Source: Mucidula mucida (Eukaryota; Basidiomycota; Agaricomycetes; Agaricales; Physalacriaceae). From it: 64,000 nucleotides of DNA. Positions 45,697 through 57,865 of the stretch are shown here, piece after piece. Under the pieces are notes generated by a model that saw nothing but the letters and a program-made list of their open reading frames with translations, had not been told where the DNA came from and searched no databases. The DNA lies in the NCBI GenBank assembly GCA_015501055.1, contig JADNYV010000050.1, positions 124,001-188,000 of the forward strand, written 5' to 3'. The position numbers and the translations under genes were made by a program. Each line of letters starts with the position of its first letter. Positions within the stretch are counted from its first letter, which is position 1.

Positions 45697-48373
45697 TCAG
45701 ACGGTACAAGCCTTCTTCGAGCCACCCAGTTTCCTCTTCTTGTGCGCAGGACCATCATCGCCTGTACCGTGTTCTACAAACCTACGCCACCCCATGCCGT
45801 CCAACCTCTGGCTTATACTGGCGGGACTCCTCGCGTGCAATTCCTCGATGCCCACCTCCTCCGAAGAGAACTCATTTCGGTGAAAGTCGTACATGGTGAC
45901 CGGAGACGAGCCTTCCGGGGCGCGTTCCGCACCCGCCCTCCCTGGTTGAGGGAAGAGGGATATCGCGGGTAAAGGTTGGGTGGGAAGCGGAATCTTCTTC
46001 GCATGACGACGCAAAGTCTCATGTAACCAGTTTGGGTCCGCAAGGCGTTCCAGCTTCGCCTTGTAAATCGCCACCGAATTGTCCTCGTCTACTTCGCCCC
46101 CTTTCTCCAGTCGAGCCTCGTATCTCTGAACTGCTTCCGCCGTTGGCTGCCTGTATCGAACGAGCAACAATCCCGCAAGCTCAGTCAGCAAGTTGTTGAA
46201 ACCCGGCACCTTGAATGTCGCCAGCTCGTTGGAATCATGCGCACATGCGGGCAACTCCGTCCGCTTGAATTGCCCGCCCTTCGGACGACCAAATTCGTCG
46301 AGGGCTTTGGAGTCGAAAAGGTTGAGAAGCTTCTGAGAGAGCTCAGTGGGTTCAAGTGAGTGCTTCAGGTATCGAAGCGCGGTATGAACAAGAACCCAGA
46401 ATACGGACTCCTTATCGTCGTCAAGGGTATTAACGACGGCTTCCTTGTCCTTCCCGCCTTGCAAAAGGCCGATAGACATGAATTGCCAAGTGCCCTAGCG
46501 ATTATGTTAGAGGCTATAGCATAGATATATCCAAGCACATACTGTGCGTTGTGGATGATGAGTGAGGGCTTCAGAGTCCAAAACTAGGCAAAGATCCCAA
46601 TCGATAAGAAGTCCTCTGTGCGCAGGAGTAATCATGATGTTTCCGCTACTGATATCTCGATGCATAATACGGGCGTAAGCAAAAGCGCATTGCGCCGCTG
46701 AGATGTAAGATTGAAATCGGCAAGATAATAGAGCGATGATGAGCATACCTTCCATAGCGTCGGCGATACAATTGACCAAGACTTTACAATCACCGAAAGC
46801 GCTGAGATCCCGGGCTACGGTGTCGAGGAAGATGCGATGGCATTGAAGAGGGTTTTGAAGGCGGAAGTAGCTGCTGTCGCCAAGAGGATACGCCGAAAGC
46901 TTAAAACAAGCTTCATGCGTCTGTGTTCGCATGCCCTCGACATCACCACCAGCGACCATAGTAGCAACGTGCGGTACCTTTTTCTCCGCAAGAATGTCAT
47001 AGATCTCTGCCTCGGGTCGCGTGCCGGGTGACTCCTCACGCCAATAATCCTTCATGAAAAGAAGACTCCCATGCTTGGATTTCGTCAACTGATCGCGTTC
47101 TTTGCCAGGATTACGGGTAAAGGAACAATCGTACGCCAAAGAACGTCGAGTAGAGCGCGAGAATGGGGAGATGCACGTATCCTCGAAAATAGGCGCAGGA
47201 ACAATGAAGGACCGCTCGGCGCTGTCGCCAAACTTGACAGTCATGCGCAGGAAGTGGTCTTCTGGGAGCGTTGCGCCCATTTCGTACCTCGTCTGCGCGT
47301 TGCAATGCCACATGTCTCTATCATACTTCTGAAACTGCACCAGGGCAGCTTTGGCGTCTGGATCGTTGCGAGGTATTTCAACCACTGTGGGATCGTAGCC
47401 GCGCTGCTCGGCAGTGAGCTGCGAGAACCGGAGGTAAAACTTGAACAGGATTTTGTCTCCCTCGCCATCTTGATAATTGAAGCGGCGAGAGACAACAGCG
47501 CCGCAACGATCCCAGAAAATCAACCTCGCATAAGTGCCGAAGACCACCACACTCATAAAGTGCTTGCGGTAGGATAAGAACATCGTGATGCCGACGTACG
47601 AGGCAATCTGACCTCGGGTTTTCTGACCAAGCTCCGATTTACTCTCGCCAGGCCAGTCGTTCTCCATGGTGGGAACGTCAAGAACGGCGGATCCAACCGA
47701 CGAGGAGAACACAGCGCCGGCATGGATGCTAGAGGAACAGAAGCCGGAGGAGGGCTGGCTGAGGGAAGGGTCTTCTGCAACGCCATCGGGAAAAGATCGA
47801 TGGTGCTCCGCCGCGTTATCGACTGCATCGCTGTGTTCCGTCGACTCTGTTGGAGCGTCGGCATTCTCAGGGAGGTCTACAAACGGATCGGCTGCGGCAG
47901 AAACCTTGAATTCGGCGTTAGTTTCCATCAAGCGATGGACAGTAGCTTTTTCCGAGGGCAAATTATCCTCTGTGTAGTGCCCTGTGTCGACGGCAAAGCC
48001 TCGACACTCCCCATCGGGTTTGCGATACTCGCCAAACTTGGTGACGATAACGCTGGCGCCATGAGCTTCCTTCTTCTCTTTAATCGGCCAACCTTGAAGA
48101 GCGGCTGTCTACAACGCAGTCAGTAAACATCATCATCAATGTCGGGAAAAAGAAAAAGGAACTCACAAAAGCACTGTACATGTCTTTCTCGTGCTTTTTA
48201 GAGGCCATGTTGTGTAGGTCTCTTAGGCGTTCCTCAGGAATGGGTTTCTCTCGATAGGCGGCTGGCGTATCGACGTTCCATGGCATAAAGGTTTGTATGA
48301 ATTCCTCTGGGCTCATTCCGACGAGGTAATGACCTTGAGTCTCCGCGGCGACACTGAGATACTGCCCCTGCAT
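45697..48373 (-). CDS. FunK1-family fungal-type protein kinase
   Basis: FunK1 kinases are expanded in mushroom-forming fungi, and their substrates are mostly unknown. Several exons encode about 850 residues. The N-terminal region contains PEEFIQTFMPWN and LHNMASKKHEKDMYSAF, a middle region follows, and then the kinase core. The catalytic loop is MHRDISSGNIMI, the metal loop LLIDWDLCLVL (DWD in place of DFG), and RTGTWQFMS is recovered by splicing GTATGT...CGCTAG near 46545. A C-terminal helical region and a basic tail (AHKKRKLGG) end at 45697. The start is taken as the ATG at 48371-48373. The frame extends further upstream with plausible S/T/P-rich sequence but contains an in-frame TAA. Confidence 0.88.
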
Positions 48374-49133
48374 GTCGCGAATATTATTGTCGACGGAGAA
48401 GCGATCTTGACCAGCAATTTTTCTAACTACTGGCGTTTGGTTTTAGGCGTTGGCGTCGTTCCAGGTATGGGTCTGGGGTGGTGTCAATGGATTCGAAGAC
48501 GAAGTAGCAGCTTCGGGAGTCCTCGGCGCGGTCTTGCTAGTGTGGCTATCGTTTGTGAAGGGGAAATGGACAAGTGACGGAGGGGAAAGATGATATGCAA
48601 GTAGAAGCCAATAGGAGCCACGACTCGAGACCTTTCTATAGTTGATGATTCATTGTTTCACGGCTAAATATGCCCACTGTTTCGAGACGTGTCAAGAGGT
48701 AACGAGTAACGTGATCGAATGCGACTCGCTGGCCCGCCGAACTGCCGAACTTCGTCTTTATCTTCCAACCATCTTCAAGGGCGCACAGTATGTTATGAAA
48801 CCGAGGAGAGATACAATATGGGTTCAATCTAAAGTACACGACTTAGTCATTTGGCCGGATCTTCACGCCATTCCTCCGCCCCTTCTCAGAGGTGGAGTCG
48901 CAGCGTCGCCCTGCGAAAATATAGTCAGGAAACAATCTTTCGAGCTTACTTAGGAGAAATATCGTTACCTCAGGCCAGACTCCGCTCAGCATCGCCTAGT
49001 CGACTGCAAAATCTCATCATCGCTGGCAACAGGCCTACTACCATGTAGTGTGTGCTTTGAACTACCAAGACGAAAAAAAACCTAATGTTATCCAAAACAT
49101 CCAAACTTGCATCTACTACACTATACGGAACGC
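48374..49133. other. Intergenic, possible lost 5' exon of the kinase gene
   Basis: Minus-strand sequence at about 48400-48560 reads HTSKTAPRTPEAATSSSNPL and is in frame with the kinase except for one TAA near 48447. No ATG precedes it. Nothing else is recognised. Confidence 0.35.
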
Positions 49134-49987
49134 TCACTCGTCACCGCCCTCGACTTTCAACGCTTCGACATCTCTCTGCTTCGCCAGTTCGTCGTCTGAG
49201 ATGGTAGGCTCCTTGTGGACAGTTATAGATGCACTTCGACTCAAACAAGAAATCATTACCGTAGTAGCCAGGGGTATTTGAGACATCGCGGTAGGCGGGG
49301 TCCACTCGCCAGGCATCAACAACGTTTTGCTACGGTCCAAAGAGAAAGACATATCCCTAGGCGGTGCGTCATATCCTTTCACAGGAATCAAAGCCCACGG
49401 GGAAGCTCCATTTCGACTCCACGTCTTCCAGACCGAGCCATCTTTGGCGGCGTGTGTACCTTTGTCATTCCAGACTTGGAACGTGTCATCCGTCACCAAC
49501 AGGTTCCTCCGGATCGCCTTAATGCCGCGCCTCTGGTCATAGTCGGGCTCCGCCCAGCCTTTATTGGTGCTGAATATGCCGCCAACCACGACGTACTCGT
49601 CGTTGGGAGGGATACCGCGCCAGAGGGCAAAGTCTGTGCCCTTGTGAGAGCCAGCGTCGTCCCATACGCGCTCCCAGCCGACGACGTCACGGAGAGCGTC
49701 GGGCTCGAGGGCATGGACGACGATGCCGAGAGGAGCATTGTTCCAGTTAGATTCGGCTCCTTGCCCCAGATAATACCAGTCGGCGTCGACTGTCAATACA
49801 CCTTCAGTATCGATAACAAAGATTGAAAATTCAACATACGATTAGGGCGCCAAACAGAAATGTCCTTGCTCGCACCTGAACCAGAGTCGGTAGCCATCCT
49901 GTTCACAAATGTGACATATTTATAGGCCAATGCCTGGGTAGGCAGGGCCTGAGGCTGAGGCTCTTCGCTCACGGTGGCGGTTTCCAT
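49134..49987 (-). CDS. Vps62-domain protein, copy A
   Basis: Two exons encode about 265 residues of the Vps62 family, named after a yeast vacuolar sorting gene, with an unclear biochemical role. Typical repeated phrases are GSGASKDISVWRPN, DADWYYLGQGAESNW, GTDFALWRGIPPNDEYVVVG and NGSVWKT-like KDGSVWKTW, with a GI-x-AIRRNLLV strand. The start METATVSEEPQPQ is at 49987. An intron GTATGT...TTGACAG follows RPN. The C-terminal 60 residues after SFSLDRSK are variable and acidic. It is paired with copy B downstream, in the same orientation, within a duplicated segment of about 1.8-2 kb. Confidence 0.8.
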
Positions 49988-51108
49988 GTCTGTGTGGCTC
50001 AGTGGTTTGTAAACAGAGGAATGGACTTGTGATTGAAGCTTTGCGCACTGGTGCGTTGAATACTTATACTGCTACGCCTGCATTCCGGCTGTATGTGATG
50101 TCAGCGCCGGTTTGCATCCTGACGAACTGATATTCAAAGTCGATCGACTCAATTCACGTCATTTTCCGGCTCCGTCGCTGGAAGAAGCTTGAATGGTTTC
50201 GACAATGTGAGTCCTCGACCAGAGAATGAACATGTATGGATAGCATATTCCGGTGTATCCGAACAGAAGCCTAGAAATGTACGTCTGGGGATGTGTTGAC
50301 GCTCTGGGCTTCGGAGTACCTGTGCCGTACGCCGAGTTCAGGAGAATCGGGGAAGAACCTTGCGAGGAGTTTAAACAGTCCGAGCTGATGAGATTGACAG
50401 GCGCCACAAATACTCGGAATGAGAAGTTTCATGTTCTCTATATGTATGGAGGCACCTATGTTACTTGAAATTTCTCTCTGCTCGTTAAATACTATGCCGG
50501 ACATCCTCGCACTCCGATCCTGGAAAGGATTTGAGGAAAACTTGTGTTCGACGCGGTTGATTGAATTAGTGGAACATGTGCATAACTTCGTATGAAAGCC
50601 TATCTTTAGGTAGGTAGAAACGGCACAAGGTCCCCATGAGGAACGGCCGGGTGTGGAAATATTATGGTGGGCGAGACCCAATTTCCACCCAGCGACTGAG
50701 CTGAGGCTCGTTCAAGATGAATCTGATCGACGCCTCGGTCGAATCTTGGCCCATTTCGATAATAACAGCTTTGACTCTTACGGCCACCGCAAAAAAAATG
50801 AATTTTTCTACGGAATCAGTAAGAGTAAATGTAAATATGAAAAGTGTATCGGCGAACCTGGGGGAGATTCGCGCAAGTTCAATTGAATGTCCCGGTGAGA
50901 ATGTCAATGAAAAACGAGAAAGTCCAAGAAATAATATGCACTTTCGAGGCTGAAACTATACCGCTCGACTTTGCTAACTCAAGTCTAGGGCTGACCATCA
51001 TCCGGCTTGTATGTCCGCTTACTTTGATTCAAAGGCTGGAGATACAAGTGCTGACTTTACGCAAAAAAGAGCCACCTTCTACAATATACTAGAGCTTATA
51101 CGCGACGA
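49988..51108. repeat. Flank of the duplicated Vps62 segment
   Basis: Pieces at 50100-50200, 50325-50440 and 50700-50790 match 52060-52130, 52205-52320 and 52715-52810. For example, CCGTACGCCGAGT, CGGAATGAGAAGTT and GATCGACGC occur in order in both. No gene is recognised. Confidence 0.65.
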
Positions 51109-51942
51109 TCATTCCTCATGTTCCCCTTTCGGCGCGTCGACATCTTTCTTCGGCAAGTTGGCGGGGTCCTCTGCGACGGTAGATTCGTCCCTTGAGAAAT
51201 TCAGCAATACATTCATTGACGTGATAAAAATGAGTACCAGGATTTCAATCTACCAACAAGATCTTGCTCCGGTCCAACGAAAACGATATATCTTTCGGTG
51301 GCGCGCCGTACGAATTTAGGGGAATCAACGCTGATGGCGAAACCCCAGTACGAGCCAACGTCTTCCAAACCGAGCCGTTTTTGGTAATGGGGGATCTTTG
51401 ACCGTCGTTCCAGATTTCGAACGTGTCATCCATGACCAAGAGGTCCCTCCGAATCGCCTTAATGCCACGCTTCTGCTCAGAGTCAGGCTCCGCCCAATCT
51501 TTGTTGTCGCTGAATATTCCTCCTACGACGACGTAGTCTTCGTTAGGAGGGACACCGCGCCAGAGGGCAAAGTCCCCGCCCTGTATCACACTACGGGGTT
51601 CCACTTCTATCACACCACGGGTTTCCCATATGCGCTCCCATCCGATGATGTCACTGAGAGCGTCGGGTTCAAGTGCTTTGACGATGAGGCCAGTAGGAGC
51701 GTGGTCCCAGTTGGACTCTGCACCTTGCCCGAGGTAGTACCAGCCGATATCAACTGTCAATGCACGATCAGCATCGAGAACAAAAGCCTGAACTGTGAGA
51801 CCTACGGTTGGGCCGCCAAACAGAGAGGTGCATGCTTGCACCTGAACTAAAGTCGGTAGCCATCTTTGTTCTCAAAGGTGACGCGTTTATAGGCCAGGGC
51901 GGCGGCAGGCAAGCTCTCAGGCTGAGCTTTTGTGTCGTTCAT
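51109..51942 (-). CDS. Vps62-domain protein, copy B (frameshifted)
   Basis: This is the paralogue of copy A with the same intron after RPN and the core DIGWYYLGQGAESNWDHAP, GDFALWRGVPPNEDYVVVGG, AIRRDLLV and KNGSVWKTL. Relative to copy A one extra A lies near 51867 (AACAAAGATGG against AACAGGATGG). It shifts the N-terminal ALAYKRVTFENK out of frame with MATDFSSGAS. An insert of about ten residues with two near-repeats lies near 51590-51625. The C-terminus seems to be spliced from SLDRSK to an exon with NVLLNFSRDESTVAEDPANL ending at 51109. It is either a young pseudogene or a base-calling error. Confidence 0.65.
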
Positions 51943-53159
51943 GATGAGGCTCTGTGTGTCTCGGGGGAAGAACGATTGACGACGTTGATGCACTCTTCCC
52001 CCATGAGCTGAATACTTATAGTTTCATAGTATTTGACCTGTTTAGTTTCAACGCACGGATATTACAAGCTCGACCGACTCGATTGACTTTTCCCGCCTCC
52101 ATCGTAGGAAGGAGCTTGACCGGAAAGGCAATGACAACTTCCAGTACGCACGATCGCAGGGTGTCCCTGAACAGAAACAGAAGGAGCCATAGTCCGTTTG
52201 CTCTTACGCCGTACGCCGAGTACACGAGGAGCGGAGGAGAGTCTTGCGAGCGACCTACAGAATCGGAGTGTACGGCAATGCACAGTCTCCACAAACATCC
52301 GGAATGAGAAGTTCCGTGTTCTGCATAGAGAAGACACGTCACTGGAGAAAGATACGTTCTGGAATGTCGACTTACTCACCAGACATAAGGTTCTCCAAGT
52401 TCGCGTTCGTACTAAGTCCGGTATTGCGTCTCCGTGGTACTACTTTATCACATCATCGTTGACGAAAAAAGGGAGCGTGTGCCTTGAGGCCCATCGTCAT
52501 GAGGATAGCCTGGATTGCATACCTCCGGGTCAAACGTCCATGAAGTGAACCAGCGTGAACGGCTCTGTCTTCGTAGAAGCCATGGTAACAGAAATACTTA
52601 TCCTTCGACCGCTGCGATATCCAGATTAGCCAACATCTGAATTATTTTATCAGAGAGGCTCAACTAGTGTCGCCACAGGCCAGGTCAAGTGATAAAGAGC
52701 ACCGATTGTGTAGTCTCGACGGAGCACGTCAAGGAAGGTGATGAAGATCGACGCGTCGGCCGAATTCGGAAATATCATCCTGTCCAGCTTTGATCGTTAC
52801 CGTCATCGCTATAAACCGAACAAATCGCTCCTCAATATACAGATATGTACAACTACCCTACTCGAATACGCACGCTGGCCAACGATGATGACCACGACAA
52901 CGGAGTCGGCGTTTTCGACACGTCGCCAACTCGATGTACTGCTCGGACTCCATCTAAATAATTGTTACAAGGCCTTGAATGGGTGACGGGACTGGATGGA
53001 TACGAGAAAAAGGATGACAAAGATAAAAGAGGTACTGGAACAGAAAGACGAAAAGGTATGGATACATATCAGAGTTGCCAAAATGTGGCTCACGATGTTA
53101 TGTTACCAGGCGTGGCTCAGAACGGGCACCGACTAGCTGTTAGGGCGCCCAGATGCTTG
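51943..53159. repeat. Flank of the duplicated Vps62 segment, second copy
   Basis: It is the counterpart of 50000-50900, as described for that flank. From about 52850 to 53159 nothing is recognised. Confidence 0.6.
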
Positions 53160-53991
53160 TTATCGCGCCGAACGTTGGTGGCCACGTGGGTCGGACGTGC
53201 GAAAGCCGCTCTTCGTTGTCCAGCGCGCTTGCTCGGCTCTGCTGCAGCTCTTGACGCGCATCCTCCACGCCCTGCATCCACTGCTGCACCCTGGCCGCAG
53301 TTCAGGTCGAATTATCTTCTCTTTCCTATACGTGGCTCTCTCTGGGGCATGTAGCGCCTCCAACAATATATCTGCGCTGGCCTCGTTCGTTAGACACGAA
53401 CTTCTCTTCAGCGCTATGCCAGGTGTCGGATGCAACTCCACCGTGCTCATCCAACTTCTAACAACCTCCCTGCTTTCTTGCTCTGGTATCGCCCCTATGT
53501 AACCTCGAAGCCGACTTCCGCAACCCGCCCAGTCCCCGCAATGGACGAGCATGTCGTAGTCCACGATTTGCATGGCGAGTTTCTCGAGCACAACAAAGTT
53601 GGGCGTGCGAAGTTGGTGACAGAGTAGTGTGCAGTTCAGCCTGCCATCCAAATCATGTTTGACCCCGAGGACGCAGAAGAAGGCGAACGCGTTCTTCATT
53701 GTCTCAAAATCGACGTTGTCGCGGGGACAAGAGAACATGCGCTTGAGATAAACAATTGTTCGAAATACTGATGGGCTGCTCAGACCACCCTTCCAATAGC
53801 CTTGGGCAGTCAAGAAGTTGGTCGCGCTCCAGATATATTCGGTCAATTGGGTACACTTCGGAGAGTCAAGGAAGGTGGCTCTGGACTGAATGTTAGCGGT
53901 CTGCTCATGCTGTCTGTGGAGTCTGTACTCACCCAATGCTGGTAGATTGCTTAAAGTCTGAAGACAATAAGCGCGATAAATCGGCAGACAT
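53160..53991 (-). CDS. Unknown protein, about 260 residues
   Basis: Exon 1 starts MSADLSRLLSSDFKQ (53991) and joins through a GTGAGT...CATTCAG intron at about 53892-53932 to a long frame: TFLDSPKCTQLTEYIWSATN, SVFRTIVYLKRMFSCPRDNV, NAFAFFCVLGVKHDLDGRLN, MQIVDYDMLVHCGDWAGC. The sequence is helical with scattered cysteines. No domain is recognised. The last 50 residues become R/S-rich, which suggests the true C-terminus may end earlier through an unseen intron or a frame error. Confidence 0.5.
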
Positions 53992-55305
53992 GGACACTGG
54001 ATTCTTTAAGCACGACCTCGATAATGTGCTCTTGAGTGCCGTCTGAGGGAGCTTCGCCGACTCGGACGACCGCCGATTGAACGTTTGGGTCGGCCTTGTC
54101 GAAAACGTTGGGTGCACTATGAACGTCCTTTTGTTCTTTGTTAACGCTGCTTCGCGAAATTCTCGCAAGCCTAGACTCTGGGTGGATTTTGGCTGACGCG
54201 AAACTGCCGGCTTCCTTGGATGTGGCGCGTGCCGCTGCAAGTCGCTCACCGGAACCGTCTCCCACTGTGGCCGACATCTCTACGACTTCAGGTCCACCAG
54301 GAATCACAACAAGTGCCAGCGATTCTTTTGGGGTGTACGACTTGATTGCCCCAAACGAGGGCTTCGGAGAAGGCGCGCATTGTGGGCCGCGTCCGTGTTG
54401 GAGCGGTTAGATAGAGGCGTTCGGGTCCGTTGGAACGGTGCTGTCGACCAACGGGATTGGACGGTCATTTCCTAGATCTTGTTTTGCTTGATGATGGTGG
54501 GTGAAGGTGGGGTTCGTGGACAAGCCTCAGCAGCGATGATAGCAGGTGATCGGTTGGGACCCTGGATCAAAGACCATTGGCTGTGGCTGTACTGGACAAA
54601 GGCGGGCCTATTATTCTCTGCTTCTTGATGTGGGCATTTGTTTTGATGGACGAACAATGATTTTCGCTGTTAGCATTGTTGTCTCGTTTTAGAGCAATCA
54701 CATATACAAGAAGCGCACTGCCCGAATTGATTTTTCAGCAAAACGATCCCGTCTGCGAGGCATGCCTCCTACGATACATCACGCATGTGGATGAAACGAC
54801 GGCTCGTCGTTTTCCGGGTGACGCGCTGGAAGGGCACTTCGTAATTCCTGTAGGTCTTTCTGAGCGCTATTCGCTTAACAATCTCAACCCCGCCGTTAGA
54901 TCAACCTGGATTTCGACAAAATCCAAGCGAGCGCGATTTCATACAGGCATCTCTATATTGGTTCTTGACGCAGGCTTGGCAGCGAACGGCGATTTAGGTA
55001 AATATTGCGCCACACTTCCTACATCTGTTAACTACTGGCACAGTCAATTACTGCACTCCCCCGTAAGTCCATACACATATAACGTATCGTCTACTCAAAT
55101 CAGTGCTGCTCTTGTAGTTGAACAATAATACTTGGAATGGCGATGCACGCGCCATCACATGACTAGTTGTTTATTGTGCTATTGTGTCACAAACAAGCTG
55201 CTCCTCTCTCTACCACCACCACCCATATTTTTCTTCTCAATTGGTTTGCCTATCCTAGCTCTCTCTTGACATTGTACTGATTTTTGATGTCTTCACAGAA
55301 TAGCC
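53992..55305. other. Intergenic with long but unsupported frames
   Basis: A minus frame (53951-54307), a plus frame (54138-54410) and a 150-codon plus frame (54676-55128) overlap or stand alone without motifs. A pyrimidine-rich stretch at 55197-55290 probably belongs to the promoter of the gene at 55306. Confidence 0.35.
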
Positions 55306-56784
55306 ATGGCTCTAAAGACATCTTCGTCTAATGCTATGTGCCCGTCGCATGATGGACCTGTTCAAGTCATTGTCGGAACCTCTGCTCACTCGCTTGCGCA
55401 AGATCTCCCGGCTGAAATCGTGGATCTCATCTTCTGGCAGGCTAAGCCAGAACAGTGGTTCATCGATTGGCAGTCGGGTGTAATTCGACGAAATATCCTT
55501 TGGGCAGGCGCGCGAGTATGCGCCAGATGGCGCCAGGCGCTCCTCGGCAACCCACGACTTTGGTGCAGGAGCAGCATATATTTATCGATGATGGATACTC
55601 GTTCAGTTCCCCTGTTGTGCGGTCCCTTGGTTGCACAGACTCTCTTCAACCGCACCGCAGCTCTTCCTATCGATGTGCATTTCGATTCTGCAAGCGCCCA
55701 CCAGGAGGAAGCTCTAGATATCATTACGGACGTCGCGGTTAGATGCTCAAGTCTCTCCCTTAGACTTCCGCTCTCTCTCTATGCCTACTTCGCCAATAAG
55801 TCGGCCACTTATCCTGTTCTTCGCCGACTCACCATATCTACGCACGCAAAGTGGGATGATATGAGCTATCTTGCTAGCCCCCGCATCGGCTGGGAGCAAT
55901 TTCCTCTGTTGAGGGAGCTGAGTTTGGAGTGGCGCGAACACGACGTTGGGCCGTTGCCGTCCGTCCATCAGTTGACAAAACTAGACATTATGATAGGTAA
56001 TCTCGGCGCAATGTCCCTCGTCAGCCTTCACAGCCTGCTTCATGGGAGCACCACCCTTCAGGACGTTCGCGTCCACATCGAGGGACGCTTTACTTGCTGG
56101 CCGCAGTCTATCGCCATCGCGCCCCAGGTCGAGCGTCTGAGGCTGGAGAGCAAAGGGACATATATCTTGCAATGCATGACCTTGCCTGCCCTACGCAGTC
56201 TCTTCATGGAGCTGCCGCCATGGAACAGCTTCTTCTATGTGCTCCCAGAGCAGATTCTCAACCGTCTTGTCGAATTCCTCGGCCGGTCGGGGTGTGCTTT
56301 GGAGGAATTCTATTTGAGTTCGACTCAAGTCCTCCTTTTCGAGGTGCCTCCCGTGTTGCAAGCGATGCCCCACCTCAAATCTTTTGAGCTCTTCGTGCGG
56401 CACCAACCTCAGCGAGCCGGATATGTCGCCGAGTTTTTTAGCGCTCTGTCCGAAACAATGGCCGGTGGGAATATGCGGATTGTGCCTTTCCTTGAGAGGC
56501 TCAGCGTCTGTGTTGATACTGGGCGCGACGCTCATGTAAATATCTCGTTCGGCGGGCATTTTGTGGAGGCGGTGCTGAAGCGGACGAAGGGTGTTGGTTC
56601 CGTGCTCCGTTATGTCGAGCTTAAAATTTATGGACTGGGGAGATGGGATCTGCAAGAGTCGGATCTTCGTATTTTGAAGGAGCGCGAAGGGCAGGTCGAG
56701 GGGTTGAAGATTCTTGTGATAGACAGGACGAGGCCGAGAATCTATGAAATGGACTCGGACTCGGACTCGGACGATGAAGATTGA
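55306..56784 (+). CDS. F-box/LRR-type protein, 492 residues
   Basis: This is a single-exon gene. A degenerate F-box spans LPAEIVDLIFWQ to VCARWRQALLGNPRLWCRS. It is followed by irregular leucine-rich segments such as FPLLRELSLEWREHD, VHQLTKLDIMIGNLG, LPALRSLFMELPPW, MPHLKSFELFVRHQ and VPFLERLSVCVD. The protein ends in an acidic (DS)n-DDED tail encoded by a GACTCG repeat. The start ATG sits in a good fungal context (AGCCATGGCT) after a pyrimidine-rich leader. It is a probable SCF substrate adaptor with an unknown target. No damage is visible. Confidence 0.85.
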   Translation: MALKTSSSNAMCPSHDGPVQVIVGTSAHSLAQDLPAEIVDLIFWQAKPEQWFIDWQSGVIRRNILWAGARVCARWRQALLGNPRLWCRSSIYLSMMDTRSVPLLCGPLVAQTLFNRTAALPIDVHFDSASAHQEEALDIITDVAVRCSSLSLRLPLSLYAYFANKSATYPVLRRLTISTHAKWDDMSYLASPRIGWEQFPLLRELSLEWREHDVGPLPSVHQLTKLDIMIGNLGAMSLVSLHSLLHGSTTLQDVRVHIEGRFTCWPQSIAIAPQVERLRLESKGTYILQCMTLPALRSLFMELPPWNSFFYVLPEQILNRLVEFLGRSGCALEEFYLSSTQVLLFEVPPVLQAMPHLKSFELFVRHQPQRAGYVAEFFSALSETMAGGNMRIVPFLERLSVCVDTGRDAHVNISFGGHFVEAVLKRTKGVGSVLRYVELKIYGLGRWDLQESDLRILKEREGQVEGLKILVIDRTRPRIYEMDSDSDSDDED

Positions 56785-57217
56785 TTAGTACTGAGTTTTA
56801 CTGATATTAGTTCGCGATGTATATAGTGAGAGGATAGTTGAATTTATTTGATGAGCATTTCGAATTGTAAACACTTCGCCAAGACATTTAGTACACAGAC
56901 AAGGAGGAGTCTTATCTGTTCATGGCTTTTTGATTGTCATGGTATGTATGCTTCGCGGTGAGGTTGAACAACTTCTTTCCAAGAGACCTTCTTTTCGCCA
57001 GGCTGCTTCTTCATGTGTCCCCGAGTCTACTCCGTTCTCTCTACTGCTACTTGTTCTTTACCAGTGATCGAAACTCGCCATGCATCGTCCTCATTTGATT
57101 AGCATCTGTCCCACAAGTTCACAATAATAATCTTCATTCATGACAAATGGTTCAAAAAACACTGGAGAGTATCTCGACGTGATTAGAGATTTGATACTAC
57201 AGAAGGACCGCCTTGAT
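56785..57217. other. Intergenic, convergent gene ends
   Basis: 3' regions of the F-box gene and the secreted-protein gene meet here. No further gene was seen. Confidence 0.5.
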
Positions 57218-57532
57218 TTAGCATCCGTGCTGAGCTTTAGACAGGAAATCAAAATCTCAAAACCGAGCACTTGATTCGGGAAAAAACTCACAGCAATCAT
57301 CGCAGCAGACGCGGTTTTGCCCACCGGGGCAGTAGCCACTGACACCGAAGTTTGATGACCTGCCACAGTGAACAGTGGGGTCATCGGAGTTGTAGCAGTA
57401 GCAGTTTTCCTTCTTCTCCAAGGACGACTTCATCTCGCGGCGCGCGTTTTCCTCCATGGCGGGGCTGGCGGAAGCACTGGTGATGGCACCGATGAAGACG
57501 AAGAGGGTAGCGAAGGTCTTTTGGAAGTGCAT
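57218..57532 (-). CDS. Small secreted eight-cysteine protein, copy 1
   Basis: Exon 1 (57292-57532) starts MHFQKTFATLFVFIGAITSA, a clear signal peptide. An acidic pro-like stretch EENARREMKSSLEKKE is followed by the mature part NCYCYNSDDPTVHCGR, GYCPGG, RVCCDDC. A 57-bp GTGAGT...AAAG intron precedes the 17-nt last exon, which supplies the eighth cysteine in a -GC end. At 86 residues with eight cysteines it fits the pattern of secreted effector-like or antimicrobial-like proteins, but no family is recognised. It lies head-to-head with a short conserved ORF at 57934. A near-perfect palindrome sits in the shared promoter. A damaged duplicate is at 60260. Confidence 0.8.
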
Positions 57533-57865
57533 CTGCGAATTCAACGTGTCAGTGAGTGCGAACAAAAAGGATGAGGGTGTTGACATACCGCGGAAAATAG
57601 GGCTTGTAAGTAAAGGCTGAGACTGGTGTGGTTGAGTAGACAAAAAGTTGCTGTAGAAGCGAAGAGAAACTGGCTTCCTTTTATACCGTTAGCTGAGGTT
57701 GAAGGTTCCACTGGTCTCCGAAACAATCTAAGAATACGGTGCGACTGAATCCTTCATAGAACGGTTAGCGAGCCTTAAAGTCGAACACTAATGCGAGCCG
57801 CTGTTGGGAGTAAAGCCTATATGTTTCTAAAGTTAGAATAACGAGAAACGCGGACGAATGATGAA

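Noticed and set aside
54676..55128. 150-codon plus-strand frame
   Set aside because: No motif, signal peptide, homologue or promoter context could be recognised. Chance or relic DNA is as likely as a gene.
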